From Thalassolituus sp. (GTDB lineage: Bacteria; Pseudomonadota; Gammaproteobacteria; Pseudomonadales; Oceanobacteraceae), in NCBI GenBank assembly GCA_006212115.1, contig PDUK01000059.1:1-32441 (forward strand): a stretch of 32,441 bases of DNA, given 5' to 3'. Each line of letters opens with the position of its first letter. The first letter of the stretch is position 1. Below are positions 19,040 through 27,041 of this stretch, in pieces. The translations under genes were made by a program, and so were the position numbers. The notes beneath the pieces are model-generated. The model was not told the origin of the DNA and did not search any database. It saw only the letters and a list, made by a program, of their open reading frames with translations.

Positions 19040-19558
19040 ATGACCATACGAAATACGCCATTGAGCTTATTTTCATTACTTATTACAGCCGCCTGCATCG
19101 CATTCTCGCCAGCACAGGCAGCAGAACCCATGAAAGCCCCTCCTGTTGAATTGAGTTCCCTTTCAGAACCGCAACAGCAGATCAGCCTGAGCGAATACAA
19201 AGGCAAAGTTATTTACCTCGATTTCTGGGCATCCTGGTGCGCACCGTGCAGGAAGTCTCTGCCCCTTCTGAATGAGTTGAGGAATGAACTGCATTCAGAG
19301 GGATTCGAAGTTCTGGCCATCAATGTCGACGAAGAGCGCGCAGATGGCCTGCGCTTTCTGGATGAATATCCGGTCGACTACCCCACCCTGTTTGATAATG
19401 GCGATGTCGCCTCTGCTTATCAGCTCAGAGGAATGCCTACGGCCTATCTGATTGACCGGGAGGGCAACCTGCACAGTCAGCACGTCGGCTTTAATCCGAA
19501 AGACATGCCGTCCATCCGCCAGGAGGTCATGGGTCTTCTTGGTAATAGCCCGCGCTGA
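19040..19558 (+). CDS. TlpA-like periplasmic thioredoxin-family protein
   Basis: This 172-residue protein starts at ATG 19040, preceded by AAGGG. The frame is open further upstream, but that part is antisense to the cyclase and not protein-like. A signal peptide ends near FSPAQA (about residue 27). The thioredoxin fold carries FWASWCAPC (C67, C70) and a cis-Pro motif, RGMPTAYLID. WCAPC and the TlpA/ResA-like layout suggest a periplasmic disulfide reductase, for instance in cytochrome c maturation or protection of oxidised cysteines. The electron donor and substrate are not evident. It is separated by 27 bp from the SDR gene, with which it may be co-transcribed. Confidence 0.88.
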   Translation: MTIRNTPLSLFSLLITAACIAFSPAQAAEPMKAPPVELSSLSEPQQQISLSEYKGKVIYLDFWASWCAPCRKSLPLLNELRNELHSEGFEVLAINVDEERADGLRFLDEYPVDYPTLFDNGDVASAYQLRGMPTAYLIDREGNLHSQHVGFNPKDMPSIRQEVMGLLGNSPR

Positions 19559-19585
19559 ACAGCACCACAACCACTCGAATTAAGA

Positions 19586-20416
19586 ATGACTATGAACGTA
19601 TTGATAACTGGCTGCTCAAGCGGCATAGGTCGCGCACTCGCCGAGGCCTGTATTGCACGCGGCGACACTGTCGTTGCTACAGCACGGAACCTGGATTCAC
19701 TGAATTACCTAAACAGTGACAAGGCCATTTGCCGCGCGCTCGATGTCAACGATGACGACGCCATCGAGCAGCTATTCTCCAGCCTCAAAGAAACTCTCCC
19801 ATCGATTGACTTGCTGATTAACAATGCCGGTTACGCCGCTATGGGCCCCGTGACTGAGCTCGACAGACAAGCACTACTGAAGCAGTTCGAGACTAATGTC
19901 TTCGCACCGGTTTCAGTGACCCGTACAGCACTGCCGCTATTGCGAAAATCCAGTCGGGCGCAGGTTGTGAATATTGGCTCTGTATCAGGCATTCTGACCA
20001 CGCCATTCTCAGGAGCCTACTGTGCAACAAAGGCTGCCGTACATGCGCTATCCGATGCTATGAGAATGGAGCTCAAGCCTTTTTCAATTGATGTGATTAC
20101 CGTCCAGCCGGGAGCGATTCAGTCGAGCTTTGGAGACAACTCTCTCGCCGGAGTCGAGAACCTGCTGGCAGATAAATCCATGTTCAAGCCGGTAGAAGGA
20201 AAGATCCGGGAACGAGCTGTCGCATCGCAGCAAAACCCGACTACAGCAGAAGATTTCGCTCAGGAAATGCTGGAGCGAATATCGACCAGCAACAAGGCAG
20301 AAATTCGCATCGGCAACGGCAGCCGGGCGCTGCCGTTTCTCAAGCGCTGGTTGCCTACTGCAACGGTCGATAAGATTCTGAGCAAGAAATTCGGCCTGGC
20401 CGCACTGAAACCGTAA
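19586..20416 (+). CDS. Short-chain dehydrogenase/reductase
   Basis: This 276-residue classical SDR has an N-terminal NAD(P)-binding motif TGCSSGIG (about residues 8-15), the structural NNAG motif, a catalytic Ser in NIGSVSG, and the YxxxK pair in YCATK. An Arg at the end of the second strand (TARN) favours NADP(H). The substrate cannot be told; the C-terminal hydrophobic and basic stretch (LPFLKRWLPTATVDKIL) suggests a lipophilic one. An alternative in-frame ATG lies 6 nt later. It follows the TlpA-like gene closely and converges on zapE. Confidence 0.9.
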   Translation: MTMNVLITGCSSGIGRALAEACIARGDTVVATARNLDSLNYLNSDKAICRALDVNDDDAIEQLFSSLKETLPSIDLLINNAGYAAMGPVTELDRQALLKQFETNVFAPVSVTRTALPLLRKSSRAQVVNIGSVSGILTTPFSGAYCATKAAVHALSDAMRMELKPFSIDVITVQPGAIQSSFGDNSLAGVENLLADKSMFKPVEGKIRERAVASQQNPTTAEDFAQEMLERISTSNKAEIRIGNGSRALPFLKRWLPTATVDKILSKKFGLAALKP

Positions 20417-20471
20417 GACAACAGTAGAACCTGTTCGCGATCAGTCGGCCAAGGAATGGACAAAGAAAACG

Positions 20472-20491
20472 CGCCCGGATTATTCCGGGCG
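20472..20491 (-). terminator. Terminator overlapping the zapE stop codon
   Basis: A perfect 8-bp stem, CGCCCGGA/TCCGGGCG (20472-20479 with 20484-20491), has a TTAT loop that contains the zapE TAA stop (20480-20482). On the minus strand TTTTCTTTG follows shortly after the stem. Confidence 0.8.
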
Positions 20492-21595
20492 GTGCTCACG
20501 GGCGAGATAATCGTGAGACTGCATTTCCAGCATACGTGAAGTCGTGCGCTGGAATTCGAATTCGAGCTTGCCCGTCTCGTATATATCAGGGATGGCGGCG
20601 TCGGCTGACATAATCACCTTCACACCACGATCGTAGAATTCATCAATCAGATTGATAAAGCGACGCGCAAGATCATCATTCTTTGACCCCATTACAGGCA
20701 CGTCCGAGACGATGACGGCGTGGAAAAGCTTTCCAAGTTCGATGTAATCATTCTGAGAGCGCGGACCGTCGCACAAAGCGTAAAAATCGAACCAGGCAAT
20801 GTCATCACATACCGCTTTAGCAGGGATCTGGCGGCCGAGAATCTCTACTTTAGCATTGGCCTCGACGTGTCTTGCGTCAGGAATCAGCCCCTGAAAACTC
20901 TTCTCAAGACTGGCAGTAGCGCCCTTGTCCAGAGGGTGGTGATAGAGCTCTGCCTGCTCTAACGTGCGAAGGCGGTAATCAACACCACTATCAACGTTCA
21001 CCACTTCCGTGAACTGATTAAGCAGCTTGATGGCCGGAATGAAGCGATCTCGCTGTAAACCGTCTTTATACAAACCATCCGGAACGATGTTAGAGGTCGC
21101 GACCAACGTCACACCACGGTCGAATAGCTCCTGCATCAGGCCACCGAGGATCATGGCATCACCAATATCAGATACGAAAAACTCGTCGAAACAGATAACA
21201 CGAGCCTCGAGTGCGATCTGATCAGCAACAACGGTGAGTGGGTTCTTCGAGCCCGCCAGTTTTGTCAGATCGCCATGGACGCGCTGCATGAAACGGTGGA
21301 AGTGGGTGCGCATCTTCCGCTCAAATGGCAGCGCATCGTAAAAGGTATCCACGAGGTAGGTTTTGCCCCGTCCAACACCACCCCAGAAGTAGATACCCTG
21401 CTCCGGCTCTACCTTCGCGCGACTGAGTTTCTTGCTGAGCTTCCCCAGAACACCACGTTTCGCACGACGTTGCTCGGCAGCAACCAGGTCGTCATACAAT
21501 CGCTGCAGATGCTTAACGGCCATCTCCTGCGCGGGATCGTAAGAAAAATCATCTCGCAGTAAATCGGCTTGGTACAGTTCCCACGGGGTAGACAC
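20480..21595 (-). CDS. zapE: Cell division protein ZapE (AFG1-family ATPase)
   Basis: This 371-residue P-loop ATPase has Walker A GGVGRGKT (72-79), Walker B VICFDEFFV, and the AFG1/ZapE signatures MRTHFHRFMQRVH and VTLVATSNIVPDGLYKDGLQR. E. coli ZapE binds FtsZ and is needed for division under heat or low oxygen. It starts at a GTG (21595), with GGAGAG 5 nt upstream. The hydrolase gene lies 77 bp downstream-facing on the same strand and upstream of it, so the two may share a transcript. Its 3' end overlaps a terminator hairpin. Confidence 0.97.
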   Translation of the reverse strand: MSTPWELYQADLLRDDFSYDPAQEMAVKHLQRLYDDLVAAEQRRAKRGVLGKLSKKLSRAKVEPEQGIYFWGGVGRGKTYLVDTFYDALPFERKMRTHFHRFMQRVHGDLTKLAGSKNPLTVVADQIALEARVICFDEFFVSDIGDAMILGGLMQELFDRGVTLVATSNIVPDGLYKDGLQRDRFIPAIKLLNQFTEVVNVDSGVDYRLRTLEQAELYHHPLDKGATASLEKSFQGLIPDARHVEANAKVEILGRQIPAKAVCDDIAWFDFYALCDGPRSQNDYIELGKLFHAVIVSDVPVMGSKNDDLARRFINLIDEFYDRGVKVIMSADAAIPDIYETGKLEFEFQRTTSRMLEMQSHDYLAREHRPE

Positions 21596-21672
21596 AGACT
21601 CTCTCCATTACGGAATTTTGGAGCGCGAATTTTACGCCAAGGCCATAAAAGTGCCAACCACTGTGACCGGCA

Positions 21673-22305
21673 TTACAGGTCCAGTGTTGCCAGTTCAGCC
21701 AACAGGGTTTTCTTCAGGTCGGTGACGCGACCATGAAAGAAGTGTCCAGCGCCCTCAAAGACCAGCCAATGGGGTTGTGGAACCAGAAGCTGTGTCCATT
21801 GGTCGACCTCGTCAAATGGCACGACTTCATCTTCATCACCCATTAGCACCCAGGTGTCGAAGTCAGGCGGCAACGTTGTGGGAGCATCGAAATGATGAAC
21901 AGCTGGCGCGATAAGAAATAGCCCTTGAATCAGATCTGGTCGTTTACACGCCTGCAAACACGCCATGCCTGCACCAAAGGAAAAGCCACCGAGTATGACG
22001 CGATCCCAACCAAGCGTACCGCGCGCAAAATCAATGGCCGCCGCCACATCATCCTGTTCGCCCACTCCGTGATCGTGCTCCCCCTCACTGTCACCGACAC
22101 CGCGGAAATTGAAGCGAAGCGTGTTCAACCCCAGCTGTGATGCTGCCCTGATCGCCGTTGTGACAACCTTATTGTCCATGGTGCCAGAGAACAATGGATG
22201 CGGGTGACACATCAGAAAACCAGTCGATGTGGCCTCCTGCTTTGACACTCGTGCATCAAGCAGTCCTGCAGGGCCCTGTATCTGCATACAAATCTCTTCA
22301 GGCAT
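21673..22305 (-). CDS. Alpha/beta hydrolase (COG2945-type predicted hydrolase)
   Basis: This 210-residue cytoplasmic protein has an oxyanion segment CHPHPLFSGTMDNKVV, the RFNFRGVGDSEGEHD loop, nucleophile elbow GFSFGAG, acid GDEDEVV and catalytic His GAGHFFHG. This set is characteristic of the small COG2945 dienelactone-hydrolase-like family common in proteobacteria. The natural substrate is not known. CGGAG lies 7 nt before the ATG at 22305. It precedes zapE on the same strand and is divergent from cysD. Confidence 0.88.
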   Translation of the reverse strand: MPEEICMQIQGPAGLLDARVSKQEATSTGFLMCHPHPLFSGTMDNKVVTTAIRAASQLGLNTLRFNFRGVGDSEGEHDHGVGEQDDVAAAIDFARGTLGWDRVILGGFSFGAGMACLQACKRPDLIQGLFLIAPAVHHFDAPTTLPPDFDTWVLMGDEDEVVPFDEVDQWTQLLVPQPHWLVFEGAGHFFHGRVTDLKKTLLAELATLDL

Positions 22306-22382
22306 GACGTCGCTCCGGGTAGGTAAATAGAGAAGAGAACACCATATTCTTATAGCAATTCGTTATCAATAGCGCCTTTTTA

Positions 22383-22403
22383 TATACCGCATCACTTGGT
22401 ATA
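22383..22403. promoter_or_regulatory. Dyad in the cysD upstream region
   Basis: An inverted repeat TATACC-N9-GGTATA lies 58 bp before cysD in an AT-rich 155-bp divergent gap. The spacing suits a LysR-type activator such as CysB, which controls cysDN in enterobacteria. The binding factor is inferred from the gene's function, not from a known consensus. Confidence 0.4.
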
Positions 22404-22460
22404 TTTGCGTCAAATTTATTTTGCCGGTTTTATACCTTTCAGAGAGCTAACAGGCCAACC

Positions 22461-23369
22461 ATGACCGACTACAATCTGACCCATCTGAAACAGCTCGAAG
22501 CGGAGAGCATGCACATCATCCGCGAAGTAGCTGCTGAATTCGATAATCCCGTAATGCTTTACTCCATCGGTAAAGACTCTGCGGTGATGCTGCACCTCGC
22601 TCGTAAAGCGTTTTACCCAGGTAAGCCTCCATTTCCACTGATGCACGTTGATACGACGTGGAAGTTCAAAGAGATGATCAAGTTCCGCGACAAGATGGCG
22701 GAAGAAATTGGTATGGACCTGATCGTTCACACCAACCAAGAAGGTGTTGCTCAAGGTATCGGTCCGTTCACTCACGGTTCGTCAAAGCACACTGACGTGA
22801 TGAAGACCCAGGCTCTGAAACAAGCTCTCGATAAGTATCAGTTTGATGCCGCCTTCGGTGGTGCCCGTCGTGACGAAGAAAAGTCACGCGCCAAAGAGCG
22901 CGTTTACTCCTTCCGCGACAGCAAACATCGCTGGGACCCAAAAAACCAGCGCCCAGAGCTGTGGAACATCTACAACGGTAAAGTAAACAAAGGCGAGAGC
23001 ATTCGTGTTTTCCCACTGTCCAACTGGACCGAGCTGGACATCTGGCAGTACATCTATCTGGAAGATATTCCACTGGTTCCACTCTACTTTGCTGACAAGC
23101 GCCCAGTCGTTGAGCGCGATGGCATGCTCATCATGGTTGATGATGAACGTATGCCACTGGAAGAAGGCGAAGTACCTGAAATGAAATCGGTACGTTTCCG
23201 TACTCTGGGTTGCTACCCACTGACTGGTGCGGTTGAGTCCGAAGCGGCTACTCTGCCAGAAATCATTCAGGAAATGCTGCTGACCACGACATCTGAGCGT
23301 CAGGGCCGCGCCATTGACCACGATTCATCGGGTTCGATGGAGAAGAAAAAACAGGAGGGGTACTTCTAA
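22461..23369 (+). CDS. cysD: Sulfate adenylyltransferase subunit 2
   Basis: This 302-residue PP-loop subunit forms APS from ATP and sulfate, powered by CysN GTPase activity. The PP-loop motif SIGKDS is at 35-40. Further family features are [35 protein letters not shown] and the C-terminal [14 protein letters not shown], ending KKKQEGYF. It is full length. Its stop overlaps the cysN ATG (TAATG), and the cysN ribosome site (GGAGGGG) is inside cysD, showing translational coupling. No cysH, cysG or cysC is adjacent. Confidence 0.98.
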   Translation: MTDYNLTHLKQLEAESMHIIREVAAEFDNPVMLYSIGKDSAVMLHLARKAFYPGKPPFPLMHVDTTWKFKEMIKFRDKMAEEIGMDLIVHTNQEGVAQGIGPFTHGSSKHTDVMKTQALKQALDKYQFDAAFGGARRDEEKSRAKERVYSFRDSKHRWDPKNQRPELWNIYNGKVNKGESIRVFPLSNWTELDIWQYIYLEDIPLVPLYFADKRPVVERDGMLIMVDDERMPLEEGEVPEMKSVRFRTLGCYPLTGAVESEAATLPEIIQEMLLTTTSERQGRAIDHDSSGSMEKKKQEGYF

Positions 23370-24979
23370 TGTCACACCAATCTGATCTGATTGCTTCCGA
23401 TATCCTTGAGTACCTGAAGCAACACGAAAACAAGCAAATGTTGCGCTTCCTGACCTGCGGTAACGTAGATGACGGTAAATCGACCCTGATTGGTCGCCTG
23501 CTGCATGACTCCAAGATGATCTATGAAGATCAGCTGGCGGCAATCGAAAAAGACAGCGCTAAGTCCGGTACTACCGGCGAAAAAATCGACCTGGCACTGC
23601 TGGTTGATGGCCTTGCGGCTGAGCGCGAACAAGGGATCACCATTGATGTTGCGTATCGCTATTTCTCAACTGCGAAACGTAAGTTCATCATTGCTGACAC
23701 ACCAGGGCACGAACAGTACACCCGCAACATGGCGACAGGCGCATCGACCTGTGATCTGGCTATCATCCTGATTGACGCCCGTTACGGCGTACAGACCCAG
23801 ACCAAACGTCACAGCTTTATTGCATCACTGCTGGGTATCAAGCACGTGGTGGTTGCCGTCAACAAGATGGATCTACTGGACTTCAGCGAAGAACGCTTCA
23901 ATGAAATCCGCGAAGATTACCTTGAGTTCGCCCAAAAGCTGAACCTCGACGACATCCGCTTTGTACCAATGTCTGCACTCGACGGCGACAACGTAGTTGA
24001 CCGCTCTGAGCGTTCAGCCTGGTTCAAAGGCCAGACTCTGATGGAGATTCTGGAAACCGTTGAAATCGACGAAGACAAGAATCTTGAAAACTTCCGTCTT
24101 CCGGTTCAGTACGTTAACCGCCCTAACCTCGACTTCCGTGGTTTCTGTGGCACGGTCGCTGCTGGCACTATTAAGCCGGGCGAGACCATCATGGCCCTGC
24201 CTTCTCAGAAGACCTCTAAAGTCGAAAGCATCGTTACCTACGACGGTAACCTCGATGAAGCCTTTGTTGGTCAAGCCGTCACTCTGACTCTGGAAGATGA
24301 AATCGACATCAGTCGTGGCGATGTCATCGTTAAAGCAGATGATCTGCCTGAAGTAGGAAGCAAACTGAACGCAAACATCGTTTGGATGACTGAAGGTGCC
24401 ATGGTGCCTGGTAAGCCATACGACCTGAAATTCGCTTCCAGCGCGACGGCGGGCACATTCACTCAGATCCATCACCTGATTGATGTAAACACGCTTGAAC
24501 ACAGCGCTGCAGAGCAAGTCGGCCTGAATGAAATCGCTTTAGTAGAGGTATCCCTCGACAAAGCAATCCCATTCGATACCTACAGCAAGATTCCGGGTAC
24601 CGGTGCCTTCATTATCATCGATCGCCTGACGAACGTTACGATCGGTGCAGGTATGATCGTCGGCGCAGCAGCAGCAGACGGCAGCAACACCGCACCAGTC
24701 TCGGCAGATGAAAAAGCACGTCGCTTTAATCAGAAGCCAGCCATCGTAGCGGTTAACGCAGCGAATGCGGAAGACATCGTCAACGCACTGGATCGTCGCC
24801 TGTACGAAATGGGACGAGTATCTGGTATCGCAACCGCAGAGACGGCTCAAGTACTGAAAGCCAATGGTATTGTGGCACTGGTTGCCGGTGGTGCGGACGG
24901 AGCAGACATCAGCCTCGCCGCCGATCAGGAATCACTCGATAACCTGATCGCAGATCTGCAGGAACAAGGCATCATCTGA
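23369..24979 (+). CDS. cysN: Sulfate adenylyltransferase subunit 1 with vestigial APS-kinase tail
   Basis: This 536-residue protein has an EF-Tu-like GTPase: G1 GNVDDGKS (31-38), G3 [11 protein letters not shown] and G4 NKMD, followed by the beta-barrel domains. It exceeds E. coli CysN (475 residues) but is much shorter than CysNC fusions. Residues 447-536 resemble the beginning, one internal strand and the end of an APS kinase: [22 protein letters not shown], then [11 protein letters not shown], then [15 protein letters not shown]. The kinase P-loop (usually GLSGSGKS) is replaced by NAANAED, and over 80 kinase residues are missing. APS kinase activity from this protein is therefore not expected. 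Sulfate adenylylation should be intact. Confidence 0.95.
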   Translation: MSHQSDLIASDILEYLKQHENKQMLRFLTCGNVDDGKSTLIGRLLHDSKMIYEDQLAAIEKDSAKSGTTGEKIDLALLVDGLAAEREQGITIDVAYRYFSTAKRKFIIADTPGHEQYTRNMATGASTCDLAIILIDARYGVQTQTKRHSFIASLLGIKHVVVAVNKMDLLDFSEERFNEIREDYLEFAQKLNLDDIRFVPMSALDGDNVVDRSERSAWFKGQTLMEILETVEIDEDKNLENFRLPVQYVNRPNLDFRGFCGTVAAGTIKPGETIMALPSQKTSKVESIVTYDGNLDEAFVGQAVTLTLEDEIDISRGDVIVKADDLPEVGSKLNANIVWMTEGAMVPGKPYDLKFASSATAGTFTQIHHLIDVNTLEHSAAEQVGLNEIALVEVSLDKAIPFDTYSKIPGTGAFIIIDRLTNVTIGAGMIVGAAAADGSNTAPVSADEKARRFNQKPAIVAVNAANAEDIVNALDRRLYEMGRVSGIATAETAQVLKANGIVALVAGGADGADISLAADQESLDNLIADLQEQGII

Positions 24980-25022
24980 TGCCCATGATCGCGGTCTGAG
25001 TTTCAGATCGCACGATCAAATT

Positions 25023-25055
25023 AACCCGGCTTCCCCAAGGATCGCCGGGTTTCTT
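25023..25055 (+). terminator. Terminator after cysN
   Basis: An inverted repeat AACCCGGC/GCCGGGTT (25023-25030 with 25044-25051) has a 13-nt loop and is followed by TTCTT. It lies 44 nt past the cysN stop. Confidence 0.75.
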
Positions 25056-25096
25056 ATGCCTGAACGTAAGCCGTTGAAATTCATCATGAAAAACTG

Positions 25097-25124
25097 TTGA
25101 CAGTGTTCGAGATAGTGGCATAAT
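25097..25124 (+). promoter_or_regulatory. Sigma70 promoter of the disrupted tRNA gene
   Basis: A consensus -35 TTGACA (25097-25102), a 16-bp spacer and a -10 CATAAT (25119-25124) are followed by a GC-rich discriminator (ACGCGCC). This is the same architecture as the tRNA-Leu promoter in this window. It lies 43 nt before the tRNA remnant and appears undamaged. Confidence 0.8.
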
Positions 25125-25167
25125 ACGCGCCACTTGAGACGCACACGCGACCAAGGAAGTTTGAAGT

Positions 25168-25226
25168 GGCTATGTAGCTCAGCTGGTTAGAGCACAGCAT
25201 TCATTCAAGTCCAGTCATAGCTACCA
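25168..25226 (+). pseudogene. Internally deleted tRNA gene, anticodon CAT (probably tRNA-Met)
   Basis: The first 37 nt match an elongator tRNA-Met 5' half: acceptor strand GGCTATG, D arm AGCTCAGCTGGTTAGAGC, then the anticodon stem and loop up to CAT (25202-25204). The sequence then jumps to the T-loop and the 3' end (TCAAGTCCAGTCATAGCTACCA split at 25205). The total is 59 nt instead of 77, so 18 nt are missing: the 3' side of the anticodon arm, the variable loop and the 5' strand of the T stem. The acceptor stem can still pair (G-T at the end). It cannot be a normal tRNA. The promoter and terminator are intact, so a short tRNA-like RNA could be made. tRNA-Ile(CAT) is a less likely parent. Confidence 0.85.
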
Positions 25227-25235
25227 CGAATTCTT

Positions 25236-25273
25236 AAAGCCCCGAGGTATCACATACCTCGGGGCTTTTTTTT
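25236..25273. terminator. Strong terminator of the left tRNA remnant
   Basis: A perfect 15-bp stem, AAAGCCCCGAGGTAT/ATACCTCGGGGCTTT (25236-25250 with 25254-25268), closes a CAC loop and is followed by further T residues to 25273. It lies 10 nt after the tRNA CCA. Confidence 0.93.
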
Positions 25274-25317
25274 GCCCTGCCCTTATCTGGACCTGTTGTT
25301 ATAAGGATCTGTAGATA

Positions 25318-25437
25318 TCAGGGCCTGAACGTCGCACAAAATATCTTCTTCTGCTTACGAGCTTTGCTGCGTTGCTCGCCACTGCTCTTGCGCATCTGCT
25401 TTGTATGCTCGCGACATTTTTCACGAAACAGACTTTG
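25318..25437 (-). pseudogene. 3' fragment of the small exported-protein gene
   Basis: Read on the minus strand, this encodes the last 39-40 residues of the protein made by 27167-27541 (SLFREKCREHTKQMRKSSGE onward, ending IFCATFRP and TGA). There is no start codon, signal peptide or ribosome site. Relative to the intact gene, the nine nucleotide differences in this part are mostly synonymous, and the rest are conservative (two Arg/Lys, one Asn/Ser). The fragment therefore seems to derive from a homologous gene that had been under selection. Confidence 0.85.
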
Positions 25438-25491
25438 AACCTACTACTCTCAAAAATAAGAGAAAATGTGCATGGGCTAAAAGTAAGTAAT

Positions 25492-26217
25492 CTAAAGTAA
25501 TCGCCTGAGCATAGATATAAACGGTGACTCTTTAGAAGACTCTTCACCCACCTCTATAGACAAGTCATTCGGCCACAAGAAGTAGTACGAATACTTGCCT
25601 TTCCTGAATTTGGCACCGAGTGACTTAGATTTATTAGTCAAATACTTGTTCGTGCCTCTTAGCTCCAGATAACCCATTTCCAGAAAAGCATTCTCGAGAT
25701 CAGAGGTTCGCATTCCGACCTTCTTCGCCAGATTCGCTGTTGTGAGCAGGTCAAAAGCTGAGGTCTCAGCGTCTAAGTCAGGAGAATGATCTATCTCTTT
25801 TGCTCTCTTCATAAGCATTGATACTTCAGTGAAGCAATCAGCGAACGCCTGATCATCTTCTGATCGCGATAGGAGGACGCCCATCTCATGGTTATTCACT
25901 TGGCTGAACTCATAGAGGTTAAGACTACACACAATCGCATAGCTATCAGTGAGATAGCACTTTGCATGGAGGTTTTCAGAGAAGTACAGGCGAATATCTG
26001 GGTATTCAGCAAACCATGCCAGCTCGGGTTCTGACATTTCCTTTTTGCCATAGATGACACGGATCTTTATCCCAGCTTCCATCTTGTAGAGCAGAAGCTC
26101 TTTGATGCGAGCGTTCAGCTTCAGGTATGGACTTACCAATATCAGGTTCTTGGTCGCCTTCTTGATGATCTCTTCAAGCAGGTAATTAATAGAGGTCGTC
26201 GTAAGGAACTTGGCCAT
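25492..26217 (-). CDS. Single-HKD phospholipase D-like nuclease family protein
   Basis: This 241-residue cytoplasmic protein has an N-terminal PLD-fold domain (about residues 1-150). Its one HKD motif, HAKCYLTD, is followed by SLNLYEFSQVNNHEMGVLL. Proteins with a single HKD, such as Nuc or the BfiI nuclease domain, work as dimers. The C-terminal part (about 165-225; LTTANLAKKVGMRTSDLENA, then FRKGKYSYYFLWP) looks like a winged-helix DNA-binding region. There is no signal peptide, so it probably acts on intracellular nucleic acid. It sits beside a toxin-antitoxin pair inside the repeat-bounded islet, a setting that suggests defence or element maintenance. That role is inference. GGATGAG precedes the ATG, and the stop is TAG. 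Confidence 0.8.
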   Translation of the reverse strand: MAKFLTTTSINYLLEEIIKKATKNLILVSPYLKLNARIKELLLYKMEAGIKIRVIYGKKEMSEPELAWFAEYPDIRLYFSENLHAKCYLTDSYAIVCSLNLYEFSQVNNHEMGVLLSRSEDDQAFADCFTEVSMLMKRAKEIDHSPDLDAETSAFDLLTTANLAKKVGMRTSDLENAFLEMGYLELRGTNKYLTNKSKSLGAKFRKGKYSYYFLWPNDLSIEVGEESSKESPFISMLRRLL

Positions 26218-26325
26218 AACTCATCCATGAAGTAGCTGTTTGGCCGGATTGTACATCATCAAGGGTATATCCACCTGAGAATCACAGCTTCATTTTCTGG
26301 TAAATACACATAATGCAATAGACGG

Positions 26326-26362
26326 GTACATTGTACATAGATATAGTATGTACATTGTACAT
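26326..26362. promoter_or_regulatory. Tandem operator-like repeats upstream of the toxin-antitoxin genes
   Basis: The 13-mer GTACATTGTACAT occurs twice (26326-26338 and 26350-26362), 24 bp apart or just over two helical turns. Each contains GTAC-N3-GTAC. A -10-like TATAGT (26342-26347) lies between them. The second copy ends 9 nt before the toxin ATG. This is the expected layout for antitoxin autoregulation. Confidence 0.7.
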
Positions 26363-26371
26363 GGAGAGAAC

Positions 26372-26692
26372 ATGTTTACTTTCATAGAACTGGAAGGTTT
26401 CAGAAAGCGAAGAGCGGGCCTTCTCGAAGACGACGAATTCAGAGAGATGCAGGAATATCTCATACTCAATCCGGAGCTAGGTAAACTGATCAACGGCACT
26501 GGAGGCTTCAGGAAACTCAGATGGGCCAGGCCCGGAGGGGGAAAAAGCGGTGGAGTGAGGGTAATTTACTACAACCGGTCTGAACTGAGCGGAAAGCTAT
26601 ACTTAGCACTGATCTACCCTAAGAACGAAGCAGACAACCTTACTTCAGAGCAAAAGAACATGCTTAAGAAGGTAGCCAGTCAGCTCACATAG
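26372..26692 (+). CDS. RelE/HigB-like type II toxin (COG4737-type)
   Basis: This 106-residue protein starts at ATG 26372 (MFTFIELEGFRKRRAGLLED), with GGAGAG 3 nt upstream. Core motifs FREMQEYLILNPELGKLING, GGFRKLRWARPGGGKSGGVR and VIYYNRS..YLALIYPKNE match the RelE-superfamily toxins usually paired with NadS/HigA-like antitoxins. These toxins are thought to cleave mRNA at the ribosome. The basic Arg and Lys residues and the tyrosines expected in the active site are present, and it is full length. The antitoxin follows after 12 nt, so the toxin-first order resembles higBA. It is divergent from the nuclease gene. Confidence 0.9.
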   Translation: MFTFIELEGFRKRRAGLLEDDEFREMQEYLILNPELGKLINGTGGFRKLRWARPGGGKSGGVRVIYYNRSELSGKLYLALIYPKNEADNLTSEQKNMLKKVASQLT

Positions 26693-26704
26693 GAGAGCAA
26701 GATT

Positions 26705-27025
26705 ATGAAAGACGAACTTTTTAACGATCTATTGGCAAGTGCCAATGAAATGGTAGCAATCGAAAAAGGCGAGCGTGCGCCGAAAGCAGAGGACACTCAC
26801 AGCTACAACATCATTGATGTAAAAGCCATCCGAGAAGCCCTGGGAAAGAGCCGGGATGAATTCGCCCTGATCGTCGGAACGAGCAGCGAAACGATCAAGA
26901 GTTGGGAGACTAAGCGCAGAAACCCAACGGGACCAGCACAGAAGTTACTACGCCTTATACAGTCGAACCCGCTACAGGTTGTATCCGTCCTGGAAAACGA
27001 TGACGACTACATTCAAGAAGCATAA
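26705..27025 (+). CDS. NadS/HigA-like HTH antitoxin
   Basis: This 106-residue protein has an N-terminal DELFNDLLASANEMVAIEKG segment typical of NadS-family proteins. A C-terminal XRE-type helix-turn-helix follows (about residues 45-85; AIREALGKSRDEFALIVGTS, then TIKSWETKRRNPTGPAQKLL). It should neutralise the upstream RelE-like toxin and bind the paired GTACATTGTACAT operators. A purine-rich AGGAGAGCAAG precedes the ATG, partly within the toxin end. It ends 28 nt before the right direct repeat. Confidence 0.9.
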   Translation: MKDELFNDLLASANEMVAIEKGERAPKAEDTHSYNIIDVKAIREALGKSRDEFALIVGTSSETIKSWETKRRNPTGPAQKLLRLIQSNPLQVVSVLENDDDYIQEA

Positions 27026-27041
27026 ACGTCTCAACATTTCC

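Larger units (their letters stand above)
25204..25437. repeat. Left direct repeat: tRNA 3' end, terminator, 3' end of a gene
   Basis: It aligns without gaps to 27053-27286 (offset 1,849 bp) with about 14 mismatches by eye, roughly 94 percent identity. It includes the last 22-23 nt of the tRNA, the strong terminator and the last 39-40 codons of an exported-protein gene on the minus strand. Confidence 0.92.

Noticed and set aside
23369..24979. Active CysNC bifunctional enzyme
   Set aside because: The APS kinase P-loop and most of the domain are absent.
25299..25547. 82-residue minus-strand frame in the left direct repeat
   Set aside because: It is out of frame with the recognisable gene fragment there and overlaps the end of the nuclease gene without a ribosome site.
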